Assembly: GCA_958510875.1 (NCBI GenBank)
Contig: OY294068.1
Location: forward strand, 197,866,315-197,930,314
Length of the DNA: 64,000 nucleotides
Direction of reading: 5' to 3'
From: Endomychus coccineus
Lineage: Eukaryota > Arthropoda > Insecta > Coleoptera > Endomychidae
How positions within the stretch are numbered: the first letter of the stretch is position 1; each line of letters opens with the position of its first letter. The notes below the pieces were generated by a model. It did no database searches, was not told the origin of the DNA, and worked only from the letters and a program-made list of their open reading frames with translations. Below, piece after piece: positions 11,290 through 21,753 of this stretch. The translations under genes and the position numbers were made by a program.

Positions 11290-12760
11290 TAGAATGACTG
11301 GCTCCTGCATCCGGTCTATCAAGATATGTGCCGAGTTTTCGCGGAAAGATCTTCAACTTCGAGAACAGCGAAGACCTAATTCCGCCTACAACAACGATAA
11401 TCAGAACCACTCTTTACTTGCCAATTTTCCCTTCTCTTTCAACACTATGTTTTTCTCTGTCGGGGCAAAGTATTCGATAACATACATAGTCATGGTTTGT
11501 TTATCGAGGAGGACAACGTCAGGTCTATTTGCTTGTATGAACCTGACGGTCGGAAACAGGTAATTCCCGTAGATCTGGCATTTTTCGAACTCAATATCTC
11601 CTGGCATGGAAGGTCTTGGTCTATGCCACTTTTGACGGACATGCCGACAGCAGGTGAAGAGCTCCTGCAGCTGACATCAAGAACCTGCACACGCATTACG
11701 TTGTGGCATAAGACCAAGTTGTTGATTACGTCATCTTGGCAAGCTGCGGTAAATCTTTTGGTCTCGGATGTAAGGTCTGCTGACTTTAGGTAGTCGAAGG
11801 TCTGCCTTGTTGACAAGCCGAGCGTGTCAAAGTTTCTGTAGAAAACCCCGTGGACTTGCCAACATGCCGCCTGAGCAAAATATCTTGCTCCGCGGCATAC
11901 ATCTGGGCTTTCAGGAGAGGAGGTTGCAATTCGAGGTCTCCCTCTAGTTGATCTTTTCGACTTATGTGAAATTCGAGACCAAGTTCTTATGCAGATTTTT
12001 GTGCTGCCTAAGCGATAAATGCTCCTACTACGGCCAATTCCTGAGTTTTGACACGGCACAGGAAGGGGTCCGAACTCTTGAGAACTTTATACGCTATACT
12101 CAGAGCCACACTTCGATGCAGACCCTCCATACTGAGGAATCTACCATCTCCACGGCGATGTGGGAAATAAATGCGGGAAACGGACGACCTAGGACTGTGT
12201 TGGTTGCATTATTTTAGGTGGGTCTATGTCGAGTCTATGCAGTTCATCGACTGTCCATTCCGCCACTTCAAAAGGGTAGCGCAGAACTGGAACGGCAAGT
12301 ATATTTGTTGCAGACACCTTGTTCTCACTCGAAATTTCGGACGACCAAAAGTTTCTGTAATTGCAGCGGAGAGTCACCTTTACCTGAGAAGCGTCATAAT
12401 TAGGACGCTGTTCAATTCTCAGGTATCGCTAGGTCTCTCCAGCAGCAAGATGTATTAAGATGCTTCCGTCGTAAGCTGCATGTTCTCGTGGATGCAATGG
12501 AGATCGGCAGCAGTGACAAGTTGAACAAGAGGAGACTCGAGGAATGTCGTTGGAAAACATCCCTCTTGAATGTTACCAATCTGTCAGAACTCTTGACGGC
12601 TTGGGGAGTTGCACGGCCGGAAATTCGATGTGTAACACGTAGGTAGGGACCTCATCTTCTGGATCTAGGCATTTCAAGACATTGCCGACTTCCCAAGTCG
12701 AAATTGAGGTCGGTTGCCGGACTATTAGAAGCAAAATTGGGCAGGGGTTTTACCGCCTGA
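11290..12760 (-). pseudogene. R2-like non-LTR retrotransposon relic, inverted sister copy
   Basis: This is homologous to 6555-7690 but on the opposite strand. From high to low coordinates it shows the RT block containing VTFKRDVF (~12590), a region ending AEQDILLRRHVGKS (~11860), and an endonuclease-type block. That block contains RPDVVLLDK and MYVIEYFAPTEKN (~11480-11540), which fits the PD...E of a restriction-like nuclease. It retains about 300 bases between the RT end and the nuclease that the plus-strand copy lacks. Frameshifts separate the blocks, so it is not functional. These elements normally nick a target with this nuclease and reverse-transcribe at the nick. Confidence 0.7.
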
Positions 12761-13689
12761 GCTAAACTCGCTGATGCAGTATCAACATTGAATTCGATCA
12801 ATTTATTGGCCGATTATTAATCTTATTAACACTTTATTATTCCACCGACGGTTTATTATAATCAATTTTATCGACCATTTCATTTAATTATTAATTTAAC
12901 TGAATATCTTTTACCTTTTGGACCGTTTACTATTTTTACCGATCATATATTATCATATTGATCATTTGCAATGAAATATTGGAAAAGTGTACTGTCCCTT
13001 AGATGTCAAACCCGTTTTGTATTCACTATTAATAATACAGGTAGAAGGTGTTCTCCATATTTTAGAGTTACCAGCCACTGCCATATTCGGAAAGTGGTGT
13101 GACGAATTCACTAACATAGTTTCAACTTTTTGTTCGCAAAGAACTTATAAAAAGGAAACAAACATGCCGTGCTGGCTGAACATTAGTGGGGTGGTTCGCA
13201 TCTACACCAATAACAAAATAAATAATAATCATTCACAATATAATAGTAATTTCCAGAGATAGCCGGAAAAGATGACGTCCTTGCTGACGCTGCAATTCCT
13301 TTAGTTTGCGGTTGATATAGGTGGACCGCCCTAGTAATTGTGTTTGGCTCGACGCTTTCGCGTCATCGTGCTGACATATTAGAAGAGCGGGGGAAATTAA
13401 TTACAACTCAACGCTTCTAATTGTCATTTTAAACGATCTTGGTGTATTTTATACGTAGAGAAAATATCCCATTACAGAAAATAGATATGAATCATTGAAT
13501 GCTAACGTCGAGACCTAGTCTGCGTTTAAAATTAATAGCATGTTTTTAAACTTTGTTCATTCATCTTTCTCTTGACGACTTATATACAGCGTATCACATA
13601 ATAGAATCAATTTTATTTTTTCAGTTGAATCGAAATTCATACAAAAATAAGGTCGATTAGTATGTGAACATTTTTACAGTAAGTGAATG
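12761..13689. other. No recognised gene
   Basis: AT-rich sequence with a 91-codon open frame (12987-13262) that shows no domain I recognise. Confidence 0.4.
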
Positions 13690-13870
13690 TGACATCCATA
13701 GGCGCTCGCAGAATTTTTCGTAGTGTGTAGAAAATGAAAAAAAAAACACGAGTTGTATAAGTATAAACTTTTAATTGCATAATATTTACAAAATTAATCA
13801 ATTTAAAAGAAACAAAAACAAAATTTAATATGAAAAAGTTGATACAAATAAACACTACACTGCATAATAA
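13690..13870 (-). repeat. Dispersed ~180-bp repeat, copy 1
   Basis: The minus strand matches 25815-26015 from 'gcagtgtagtgtttatttgt' to 'tacgaaaaattctg' and 'gcgcctatg', with an AT-rich variable middle. Just beyond it (13905-13930, minus) lies CTGAGGA ... GTCGAAACGTG, a pattern like the ends of Penelope-type elements. The family is unassigned. Confidence 0.6.
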
Positions 13871-14226
13871 ATTTACAAATAAACTTTTATTATAAAAATA
13901 AAGGAAATCACGTTTCGACACACAATAGCTTCCTCAGGTGAACAACTAATACTTAAGATTACAAAGGTATCACTAGCTTTCCGATTTATGTGATTTGAAG
14001 GGCAATTTCTCTAATAGCTATATCACATTTCTTCTTTTTCAACATATTTTCGAAATTATTGTTAATTGTTATCTATCTGTTTTATAATTTTCAGCTCCTT
14101 TTGATAACTTTGGGCTGACATTGGAATTGACATCTATGGACCATACTTTGGCCCGATTGCTGTACATCACATCTCTTGCATATATAGCACGTAAAGTGAG
14201 GGATGTAAAAATACATGCATCATAAA

Positions 14227-14840
14227 AAAAATGTTATACTGAAATAAAATAGTAGGGACTATAAGAAGATCCAGCAAAAGAAAAAAGTAGGAACTAAAAT
14301 AATCCAATCAGAAAATAAATAGTAAGGACTAAAAAAATAATATTACAAAAACCTTTTTTCGTTGCCTCCACTAAAGCGGATATAAAATGTTCTTTGACCG
14401 TAGAGGCATCAGCTTCCTCATATGGCGAGGAGAATAACTTGACCTTTCTTCTGATGAGGTGCTTCTAATGTGATTTTTAATCATTGTTAATCCCGAAAAT
14501 GTCCTCCTGAAATGTCATATTGAAACAAAATAGTAAGGGCTATAAGAAAATCTAACAAAAGAAGAAAGTAGGAACTGAAATAATCCAATCAGAAAATAGT
14601 AAGGACTAAAAAAATGATATCACGAAAACCTTTTTTTTTTGCCTCCACAAAAGCGGATATAAAAGGTTCTTTGACCGTAGAGGCATCAGTTTCCTCATAT
14701 GGCGAGGAGGATAACTTGACCTTTCTTCTGATAAGGTGGTTCTAATGTGATTTTTAATTATTTTCAATCACGAAAATGTCCTCTCCGCACTTGCTACGAT
14801 CACAGAAAGTGTTGGTAACAGTATTATTGCGGTCATCACT
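14227..14840 (-). pseudogene. hAT transposase C-terminus, tandemly duplicated
   Basis: On the minus strand 14840-14790 encodes VIVASAERTFS, then LKIIKNHIR, the start of the hAT C-terminal dimerisation domain. The following ~277 bp, including SSEERSSYSPRHMRKL-type sequence and an A-rich tail, occurs twice in tandem (14227-14503 and 14504-14780). The copies differ at scattered sites. A stop lies after TFS. The upstream transposase is cut off by the fold-back element at 14869. This is a relic; no termini or target duplication were identified. Confidence 0.65.
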
Positions 14841-14868
14841 TCTGGAAAATGCGGAAAAAAATCTTTGC

Positions 14869-15090
14869 ATCCGGATGGATTCCGCGACACAAAAGCACGA
14901 CTTGATGCCGACGTTTCAACATCCATTACAGGTGGCATCTTCAGGGAAGGCTTGAGGCTTGAACTGAAACTAGTTTGAACGGAAACAGTTACAGGTTCAA
15001 GCCTCAAGCCTGCCCTGAAGACGCCATCTGTAATAATTGGGGGAACGTCGACATCAAGTCGTGCTATTGTGACGCGAAATCCATCCGGAT
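14869..15090. mobile_element. 222-bp fold-back element
   Basis: The arms mirror each other from 'atccggatgg' (14869) to 'ccatccggat' (15090). They share 'aagcacgacttgatg', 'gacgttt', 'ggcatcttcaggg' and 'ggcttgaggcttgaac'. Each arm contains CTGAAGA followed ~20 bases on by GAAAC or GAAC plus GTC, a hammerhead-like layout with poor stem II. The element interrupts the hAT relic coding end at about 14863. Confidence 0.7.
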
Positions 15091-15100
15091 CCCAAAATTT

Positions 15101-15503
15101 TCAAGACAAGCTATTCGCGGAAGTCTACTATTCAAGGTATGAGTTTGGACTTTTCTCAAATAAGGTGCTATCTTTTGAAGGCGATAAGTTAGTTGCCAAA
15201 ATACTCATTTAGATTACTGGTATTCGGTTACATTCAATTTGATAAACTACACTGTATATTAAAATGCGGATAATTGGAAATTTTATATTGTAATCGATCA
15301 ATAGTTAAAACGCAATACGAGGCTATGATACAAGAGTATTATAATTTTTATTACATTCAATATTGATGTTTTTTCCACGATTCATTAGTTGATAAGCGGA
15401 TTACGATTACGAGCAACAAACTCGGAATACGGTAAAACCCAGTTCAGAAGAAGTACCGCCTTCACATCTCCAGCGAGAGGTTATCGTTTCCTCTGTGTTT
15501 CAG
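15101..15503. other. Upstream region of the CBM39 gene
   Basis: AT-rich. It ends in a polypyrimidine stretch with 'tgtttcag' at 15496-15503, a plausible splice acceptor for a 5' untranslated exon of the CBM39 gene. The same frame stays open from 15389, so an upstream coding exon cannot be excluded. Confidence 0.4.
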
Positions 15504-15577
15504 AATATATTGACGACGGCATCTCCGTTGAAAACATCACAAGTATCCAATACTCCGTCAAGAGCTTAGTGGTCGAT

Positions 15578-15952
15578 ATGTTGGCGATTATATTCTGCAT
15601 AGTATTATTGAAAACCGCGGTGTATTGCCATAATCCAACTGCATATAGTATATCCGAACCGAAATTCCACATATTCAGACCGAACGGGTTTCGCGTTATT
15701 GTCCCACACGTTGATGGTGTTACTTTGTTTGCGTTTCATGGTAATGTGAACGAGCCCATGAAAGATCTAGCAGCAGGTCAGATCTCTACGGAAGTTTGGG
15801 AGCGTACAGGAGACAAATGGATCATAGAAGTTAATTCTACTAGACTACAAACCGGTGACAAGATTTACTATTGGTTATTTATCATCAGGAATAATTTGGG
15901 ATATCGATACGATGATGGTTGTTACGTGGTTAAAGGTATTTATTATGAATGA
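15578..15952 (+). CDS. Secreted single-CBM39 protein (beta-1,3-glucan recognition family)
   Basis: The 124-residue frame starts MLAIIFCIVLLKTAVYC, a clear signal peptide, so I choose the ATG at 15578 over the longer open frame from 15389. Residues ~30-118 form a CBM39 domain, with FRPNGFRVIVPH, GVTLFAFHGNVNEPM, GDKWIIEV, LQTGDKIYYWLFII and NLGYRYDDG. CBM39 domains bind beta-1,3-glucan and head the GNBP/beta-GRP proteins that trigger the Toll and prophenoloxidase pathways in haemolymph. Those proteins usually continue into a glucanase-like domain. Here a stop follows VVKGIYYE, and no glucanase frame appears downstream in the window. AAAG|GTATTT near the end could be a splice donor, so this may instead be the first coding exon of a longer gene. 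No disabling change is visible. Confidence 0.85.
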   Translation: MLAIIFCIVLLKTAVYCHNPTAYSISEPKFHIFRPNGFRVIVPHVDGVTLFAFHGNVNEPMKDLAAGQISTEVWERTGDKWIIEVNSTRLQTGDKIYYWLFIIRNNLGYRYDDGCYVVKGIYYE

Positions 15953-16235
15953 TTTTATTAAGAGATAAATGAAAGCATCAACTAAGTGTACTTATATCTA
16001 AGCACCACATTGGTATTCAGGATTCTAAATATGTAACAAAGTTGCCTTGTATTTTGTTCTACTGGAGAGGACTATTTAGTTCGGTACATTTATTTGATAC
16101 TTTTCTGTTGGCCACATTTCCATAACCTTATCAAATAGAAAGAAATGTCCTAAAACGAGTATACAAACTATACATATTGTAAAATATTTAATAACCGACC
16201 AGAAATTATACTCTACAACGTGATTGTACATTGAA

Positions 16236-17313
16236 TCTCGCCATAGGAAATTGGCACAACAATTGTTCTATTAACAAATTGACCGTTTATAAACAATTTG
16301 AATTAACAAATTTTCCAGATTCCAAAAAATTCTTATTTTTTGGGGTCTCTAATTAAGATCCCGAAATCAAAAATAACAGAATTATTCATCATCACCTGGA
16401 AATTGGACAATTGGCACCGGAAGTTGATGATATTTAACATAATTTATACTTTTTTGTTGCAAAAAATGGACTCAATCGTTTTTTTTGAGCTAGCAATCGC
16501 TATACTGAATGAATGTAACGACGAACTGTAAATCTGAAAATAATAATAATAAGTAGCTAAGACTTTTTATTTATTTATTGCCCTCAAATGGTGTATGTTA
16601 TCATCAAAATATAATTATTACTGATTTGTTTGATGTCATAGGAATATGAAACGGCATCAAATCTTATGTACTTCATCAACTTCCGGTTCCAATTGATCAA
16701 TTCTCAGACTTTTGATCTTTGAATTTGGTATACTGATTGTTAGCTCAAAAAAACCAATTGAGTTCATTTTTTGCAAGAAAAAGGTCTTAATTCAGGTAAA
16801 TTCCATCGATTTCCGGAGCCAGTTGGCCAACTTCCGGGCGATTATATATGACCTTGTCATCTTTGGATTCGGTATAGTGATTGCTAGGTCAAAAAAATCA
16901 ATTCATTTTAATAATTGCAAGAAAATGGTCTAAATTATGGTGCATTCCATCAACTTCCTGTTCCAGTTGGCCAACTTCCGGGCGATTATAAATGACCTTG
17001 TCATCCTTGGAATCGGTATAGTGATTGCTAGCTCAAAAAATCCAATTGAGTCCAATTTTTGCAAGAAAAAGGTATAAAGTATGTTAAATATCATCAACTT
17101 CCGGTGCCAATTGGCTAAGTTCCAGGTGATGATGAATAATTCCGTTATTTTTACTTCGGAATCGTAATTAGAGACCCCAAAAACCCCCGAGTGGTTATTT
17201 CTGTCTCAAAATACCAATTTTTTGGGATCTGGAAAATTTGTTGATTTAAATTGTTTATAAACGGTCAATTTGTTAATAAAACAATTGTTGTGCCAATTTA
17301 CCATGATGAGACT
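16236..17313. mobile_element. 1.08-kb fold-back element with internal ~144-bp tandem repeats
   Basis: Inverted arms run from about 16236-16512 and 17012-17313. They share 'aaattggcacaacaattgtt', 'gaccgtttataaacaattt' and 'attattcatcatcacctgga'. Between them the unit containing 'cttccggNNccaNttggc', 'ttgcaagaaaa' and 'tatagtgattgctag' repeats at ~130-144 bp spacing (16681, 16811, 16955, 17099). The unit's first copy is inverted as part of the left arm. No protein-coding frame is present. Confidence 0.75.
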
Positions 17314-19040
17314 GGGTGACCAATGATTATTATGACATCAAAAACATTTTGCAAGTTTCCGACACAGATCAACTGTACAAAGATATTCCGAAATAAAATC
17401 TTTAAATGACTGTACTAGAAAATATTAATAATCTTAGCTATTTATGGCACTATATAAAACATAGGTAACAAGTGGGATTGCGGTTGAGGAAATACATTGC
17501 TAGAATAGTATAATTGGAATTTGATAATGAGGTAGAGTTAATATTGTTAATTTTAATGCGGAGGTATACTAGAAAGGCAAAAGAAGATTATGGGAAATGT
17601 TCCTATCCGCCCCGTAGTATACTATGTTAATAGCCCTACACATAATCTAGCGGTAAAATCAAATTCAATTTTCAAAAATATAAGTAAGTAACTTCAAGCC
17701 TAAGTATGCAGTAAAAAACTCATTGGAACGTTCAAAGTCAATAAATAGATTATATTTTCATAAAAATGAAATTTTGGTATCTTTCGAGGTTTCATATATT
17801 ACCTCCAATGAATATACAAAGCAGTATTGGCCATTTTTCACTGAACATCCTGTTTAGATGTAATCTTATATTCATAGGGTTACTAGAAATATTGGAAAAT
17901 ATTCATCATTGTATGTTTTGAAAAAGAATTGTCCACGTTAAATTGCAATCAAATGACTGTTACATAACAAAGTCATTGTTGGAGAAAGGAACAGTAACAT
18001 AGAAGTCAATATGTTTCATTTGAAATAATAGGTCAAGGTCAACCAAGATGATTAGGCGATGTAAGAGATCAGGACAGGCTAATAAGACAAATATTCCAAG
18101 CAAGAGAAATGACGAAAAATAATTAAGATAGAACAACAAGAACGCTAGTGAGGATATCAGCTGATAAATTAATAGTTTAAAACGATATCGCAATGGACTC
18201 TTTTGAAAATGTTACACTTTCCATTGAACTTTGGTGTTTACACGAGATAAGCTCAAAAGCAATAGCAATATTGAAATTCTATTTGTCAATTTAGTGCTCA
18301 GTAAATATACAACGTTTCTATTGACTTTCAGCACCGGAATGCAATGTGTAGATAGAAAACGAGATAGTATGCAGCGTGTATGAAAGAGACGTTGCTATAA
18401 TGCTAGATGTTGAGAAAGATGACCAGTATGAATGGATGATTCGTAAAATGTTTATGATTATTTCGTTCTTAATGTCCTCAAGTAATTCAAAGTACATCCT
18501 GCTGCACGATCTCGAGTCATAAAACTGAAGAGTGTGTCGAAGCAATGAAGATCCATGATGCCATTGACTTAATTCAGGTTTGATAATAGTTCCGTTCACG
18601 AGCCTGATCGAATCTGATACATCGATAGCTATTTTATAGTTTACGGAACAAAAGCGTGCTAATTAAAGTGTTTATGAATAAAACATGTTTCAGAATGTAT
18701 TAGCACCTACGTTCCGGAAGTGTAGGTGCTGTGTGTGGTAGGATAAGTGTCGCAAAATATGTAAATGTCGCCATGCTCTGTGATTTATGCAACTAAGCTC
18801 ATACGTTCCGTTTATTCGCTTTATTAGCTTCTATGACGGAAATGAGAAATCAGATAAATTAGAGGAATACAAATCTCGATTTGAACATCTTTAGAACGGG
18901 TTATGCAGAATGCAATACTCATTTCACTTGATTCAGTAATTTATGTTCTTTTCAAAAGGAAATGGAGTCGGAAGGAAAATGAGAAGAACATAGTCGAGAA
19001 TTCGTGAGGTTTCTTCAGTCTAGATCGATCAGTAACATTA
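17314..19040. other. No recognised gene; one small perfect hairpin
   Basis: No coding signal. At 18702-18730 a perfect 9-bp stem (agcacctac / gtaggtgct) encloses an 11-base loop. This is too short for a microRNA precursor. Confidence 0.45.
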
Positions 19041-19051
19041 GGTACAAATAG

Positions 19052-19095
19052 TTCCGGACAGTTGTTTCGCTCTCTCGAGCTCATCAGCGGAAGGA
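19052..19095 (-). ncRNA. Hammerhead ribozyme, type I, short stem III
   Basis: Read on the minus strand, all core positions are present in order. Stem I strand UUCCG (19092-19088) is followed by CUGAUGA (19087-19081) and stem II GCUC-GAGA-GAGC (19080-19069). Then come GAAA (19068-19065), C-AACU-G as a minimal stem III, U, and the cleavage C at 19057. CGGAA (19056-19052) closes five perfect pairs with UUCCG. This self-cleaving RNA with a minimal stem III is the form described from Penelope-like element termini. Flanks match 8600-8700. Predicted cleavage lies between 19057 and 19056. Activity was not tested. Confidence 0.85.
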
Positions 19096-19361
19096 ACAAC
19101 TTTACAATGTTACTGAACGAACATTATGTCGTTGTACCATCCAGCCAATAATAGTAGATGTCACACTAAGATATCCAAGACAGTAGTTGGGTGACATCTA
19201 ACTGTAAGAAAACGCACTGCGTTCAAACAGAAGAAGAAAACTGTTCCAAATTATCAGTTTTCTCCCTAACCGACTGACTTAGTGTTGCTATTGTCCTTGA
19301 GATGACACTACTCACAGCATCAATAAACTATAAAAGAGTTCACATTGTGGATATATTATAA

Positions 19362-19552
19362 CACTATTGATAAGAAATATTCACCCTTATCCACTAAAAA
19401 TACTACTGAAGTACTGAGGACCTTTCGGCTACAAAGTAGCCATCTTCAAAGTAAACTTAATTGCTCTGATGGCTACACTTGGCAGCCGAAAGGTTCTCAG
19501 TACTTTGGTAGTATTTTTAGTGGAAAAGGGTGATAATTTCTTATCAATAGTG
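19362..19552. mobile_element. 191-bp fold-back element
   Basis: Nearly perfect arms begin 'cactattgataagaaat' and include 'actaaaaatacta', 'agtactgag' and 'acctttcggct', facing each other across an ~18-base loop. The arm read inward contains GAAGATGGCTAC, TTT, GTAGCCGAAAGG, again resembling a hammerhead stem II plus GAAA. No target duplication could be fixed with confidence. Confidence 0.7.
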
Positions 19553-20616
19553 TACTTACAGCATCTTAGTTTGGAATAATGAATAATAATAATTGCCTAT
19601 GATTGTAGTTGTACCTCCTTGAAAATCTATAGTTCATATTTTGACTACACGAAAGGAACACATTCTTTGGACAGCTTCAGCACACCCGTTCGCCCCACCC
19701 TCCAGGACTTTTGGTTTGTTGTACTGTAGGTACCAACGAACAACCAAACCAATTTTAAAATCTCTTGAATTTTCCCTCCATTGCCATCTTTTTGCTTAAT
19801 TTCTTTGGGCTATATGTAGGGCTTGCGGAAAATCTTCCTAGTCCTCGCCAACATTAAAGAATCTATGTTGGGGAATTCTGGCTGAGTATAGCCAACTTTT
19901 AGAGTGACTAGAAGCACACTAAAAGGCCGTTTCCTACAGAGAGAGTATAATTATTTTCCTTATTCAATGCAGAATCTAGCAGAGGAAATCAACAAATTAC
20001 GTGTCCATTTTGTTAGTAACAACTCCAAAAATTGTAGGGGCACTAGCCAAAACTGTATTAAATCGCGATGAATTTATATAAAATAATATTCTATCCAATA
20101 AGCCATAGACAAATTCATTCAAAATAACTATTATGCAATGAAATGGTACTATACTTGGGAACCCACAAATTTTTTTTTCAGTTTTCGTCAATTTTACCCA
20201 TGACTATACTTAATTTGCAACAAAATGGGACCAAATTGGTTTCAGTAGACACAATACTTTCCGATATATATATCGAAACATGGGTCCTTGGGGTCATTAA
20301 TGACGAAAGGTGAAAAAAACTCCGGAAAATTTTGCAAGTATTTCACAATATATCGAAAGTCTGCCGAGGTCGGGAACTTAGATTTATCATTAGCCATCCA
20401 TCACGTACAATGAGCTACTTAATTGATGTAAGGAAATTTACCTTTTTTTCAGGTCGATTTCACCTTTATCTCGCCTTAGAACATCTATCTTCTTATTTCT
20501 GTGTATTTTGTTCACTTATTCCGTTGAAGTTGTCTTTGAATGATTACAAATTTGTTATCAATATCAATAATCCAATAGAGAATTAAATTACAGAATTGGA
20601 ACATAAAAACGTGAAC
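19553..20616. other. No recognised gene
   Basis: AT-rich sequence with no recognisable domain. It ends in 'aattaaattacag' at about 20593, a possible splice acceptor for the ORF at 20617. Confidence 0.4.
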
Positions 20617-21039
20617 ATGAATTCGAAAAACCACGAGGAGGAAGATGATGACTCCCATCCCATCAAAACTGATCCAGTATCAATGAAATCCATATGCGAA
20701 AGTATCGTATTGAATCTGACCAGCAATGTACTCGATTTGCAAAGCAAACTAGAATCATTGGAAGAAATCAATGGCATCTTGACTGAAATAGCAGAAAAAC
20801 ATCCAGCCTCCACCAAATCGTTCAAAATCGAAGGTCGGATACCGACAACACAAAGTCCAATGACAACCGTTCAAGATATCGTTAAAAATAAGCTCGCTTT
20901 ATCCATCAACATCGTTGATGCTAAAAGAAATTCAGATAAGAGTATATCTTTTGAAGTTTCGAATCTTGAAGATAAGTTAAGTATTATAAAAGCGGCCAAA
21001 CAGAAACTTAAATATTCTAAGATATATCTCAGCTACTGA
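20617..21039 (+). CDS. Intact orphan ORF, possibly LINE ORF1-like
   Basis: The frame runs from ATG at 20617 for 140 codons; an in-frame TTG at 20596 is not a likely start. The N-terminus is acidic (EEEDDDSH). Residues ~30-60 could form a short coiled coil (LDLQSKLESLEEINGI). The C-terminal third (ALSINIVDAKR, then ISFEVSNLEDKLSIIKAAKQ, then KLKYSKIYLS) resembles the layout of the RNA-binding region in FP25-like/LINE ORF1 proteins. That resemblance is weak and I would not name it. AATAAA occurs at about 21111-21117, ~75 bp after the stop. No disabling change is seen. It could be a small host gene or a domesticated transposon ORF; coding status is unproven. Confidence 0.45.
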   Translation: MNSKNHEEEDDDSHPIKTDPVSMKSICESIVLNLTSNVLDLQSKLESLEEINGILTEIAEKHPASTKSFKIEGRIPTTQSPMTTVQDIVKNKLALSINIVDAKRNSDKSISFEVSNLEDKLSIIKAAKQKLKYSKIYLSY

Positions 21040-21245
21040 TAGTCCAGTCAGTAAAGACAAAAAAAGTGCAAAACTTCGGCATTCTATTCGTAATTGATAG
21101 TGTGGCAAAATCTACAATAAAATTAATTTTGTATCTATTCATTGTTTTATTTATAACAAAATGACCCTGACTCATTCCGGATAAAAATTATAATTTACTT
21201 AAAGCACTTTTCAACTGCGATCCAGCCATTATCAAAAACATATGT

Positions 21246-21655
21246 AGTTTGAATCTAAACTAAGATTATGAAAGAAAGCGAAATTCTCAACGGTCAAATT
21301 TGAGAAAAGATTAATTACAACCAGTTATAAAGCGGCCATTATGTTAATTTTAACGAATGTACCTATTGTATGGAATAAGCCGCAAATAATCCAGGTAGTC
21401 TATAATCTTAATTAACTAATAATTCCTTTTGAATACGTGTCCCTGGAGTTTACCTGGGGTTTGTGGAAGTACTTGTACATATGTATTGTATTCGATGAGA
21501 GATAAATCAAAATGCAATAAATGGTCTCTATATTAGGAAGAGAAAGACTCGATTTTGTATGATCGCTTTGCATGACATGGTTTGCTATGGCGGATTTATC
21601 AACGTTATTATTATGAGCATCATTTCACTGGATTTTATACTATAATTGTGGATTT
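21246..21655 (+). repeat. ~400-bp direct repeat, copy 1
   Basis: This is about 95% identical by eye to 23484-23878, starting 'ttgaatctaaactaagatta' and ending near 'gagcatcatt'. The two copies bracket the AT tract and the solo LTR. Confidence 0.85.
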
Positions 21656-21753
21656 AATATATAATATACTATAATATATATAATATACTATAATTATAAT
21701 ATATATAATATATTATATATAATATACTATATATAATATACTGTAATATATAT
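21655..21753. repeat. AT-rich microsatellite
   Basis: Degenerate 'taatatactataatatata' units run from the end of direct-repeat copy 1 to the first base of the solo LTR. Confidence 0.85.

Noticed and set aside
18702..18730. Perfect 9-bp hairpin as a microRNA precursor.
   Set aside because: Stem and loop are far too short and no extended pairing surrounds them.
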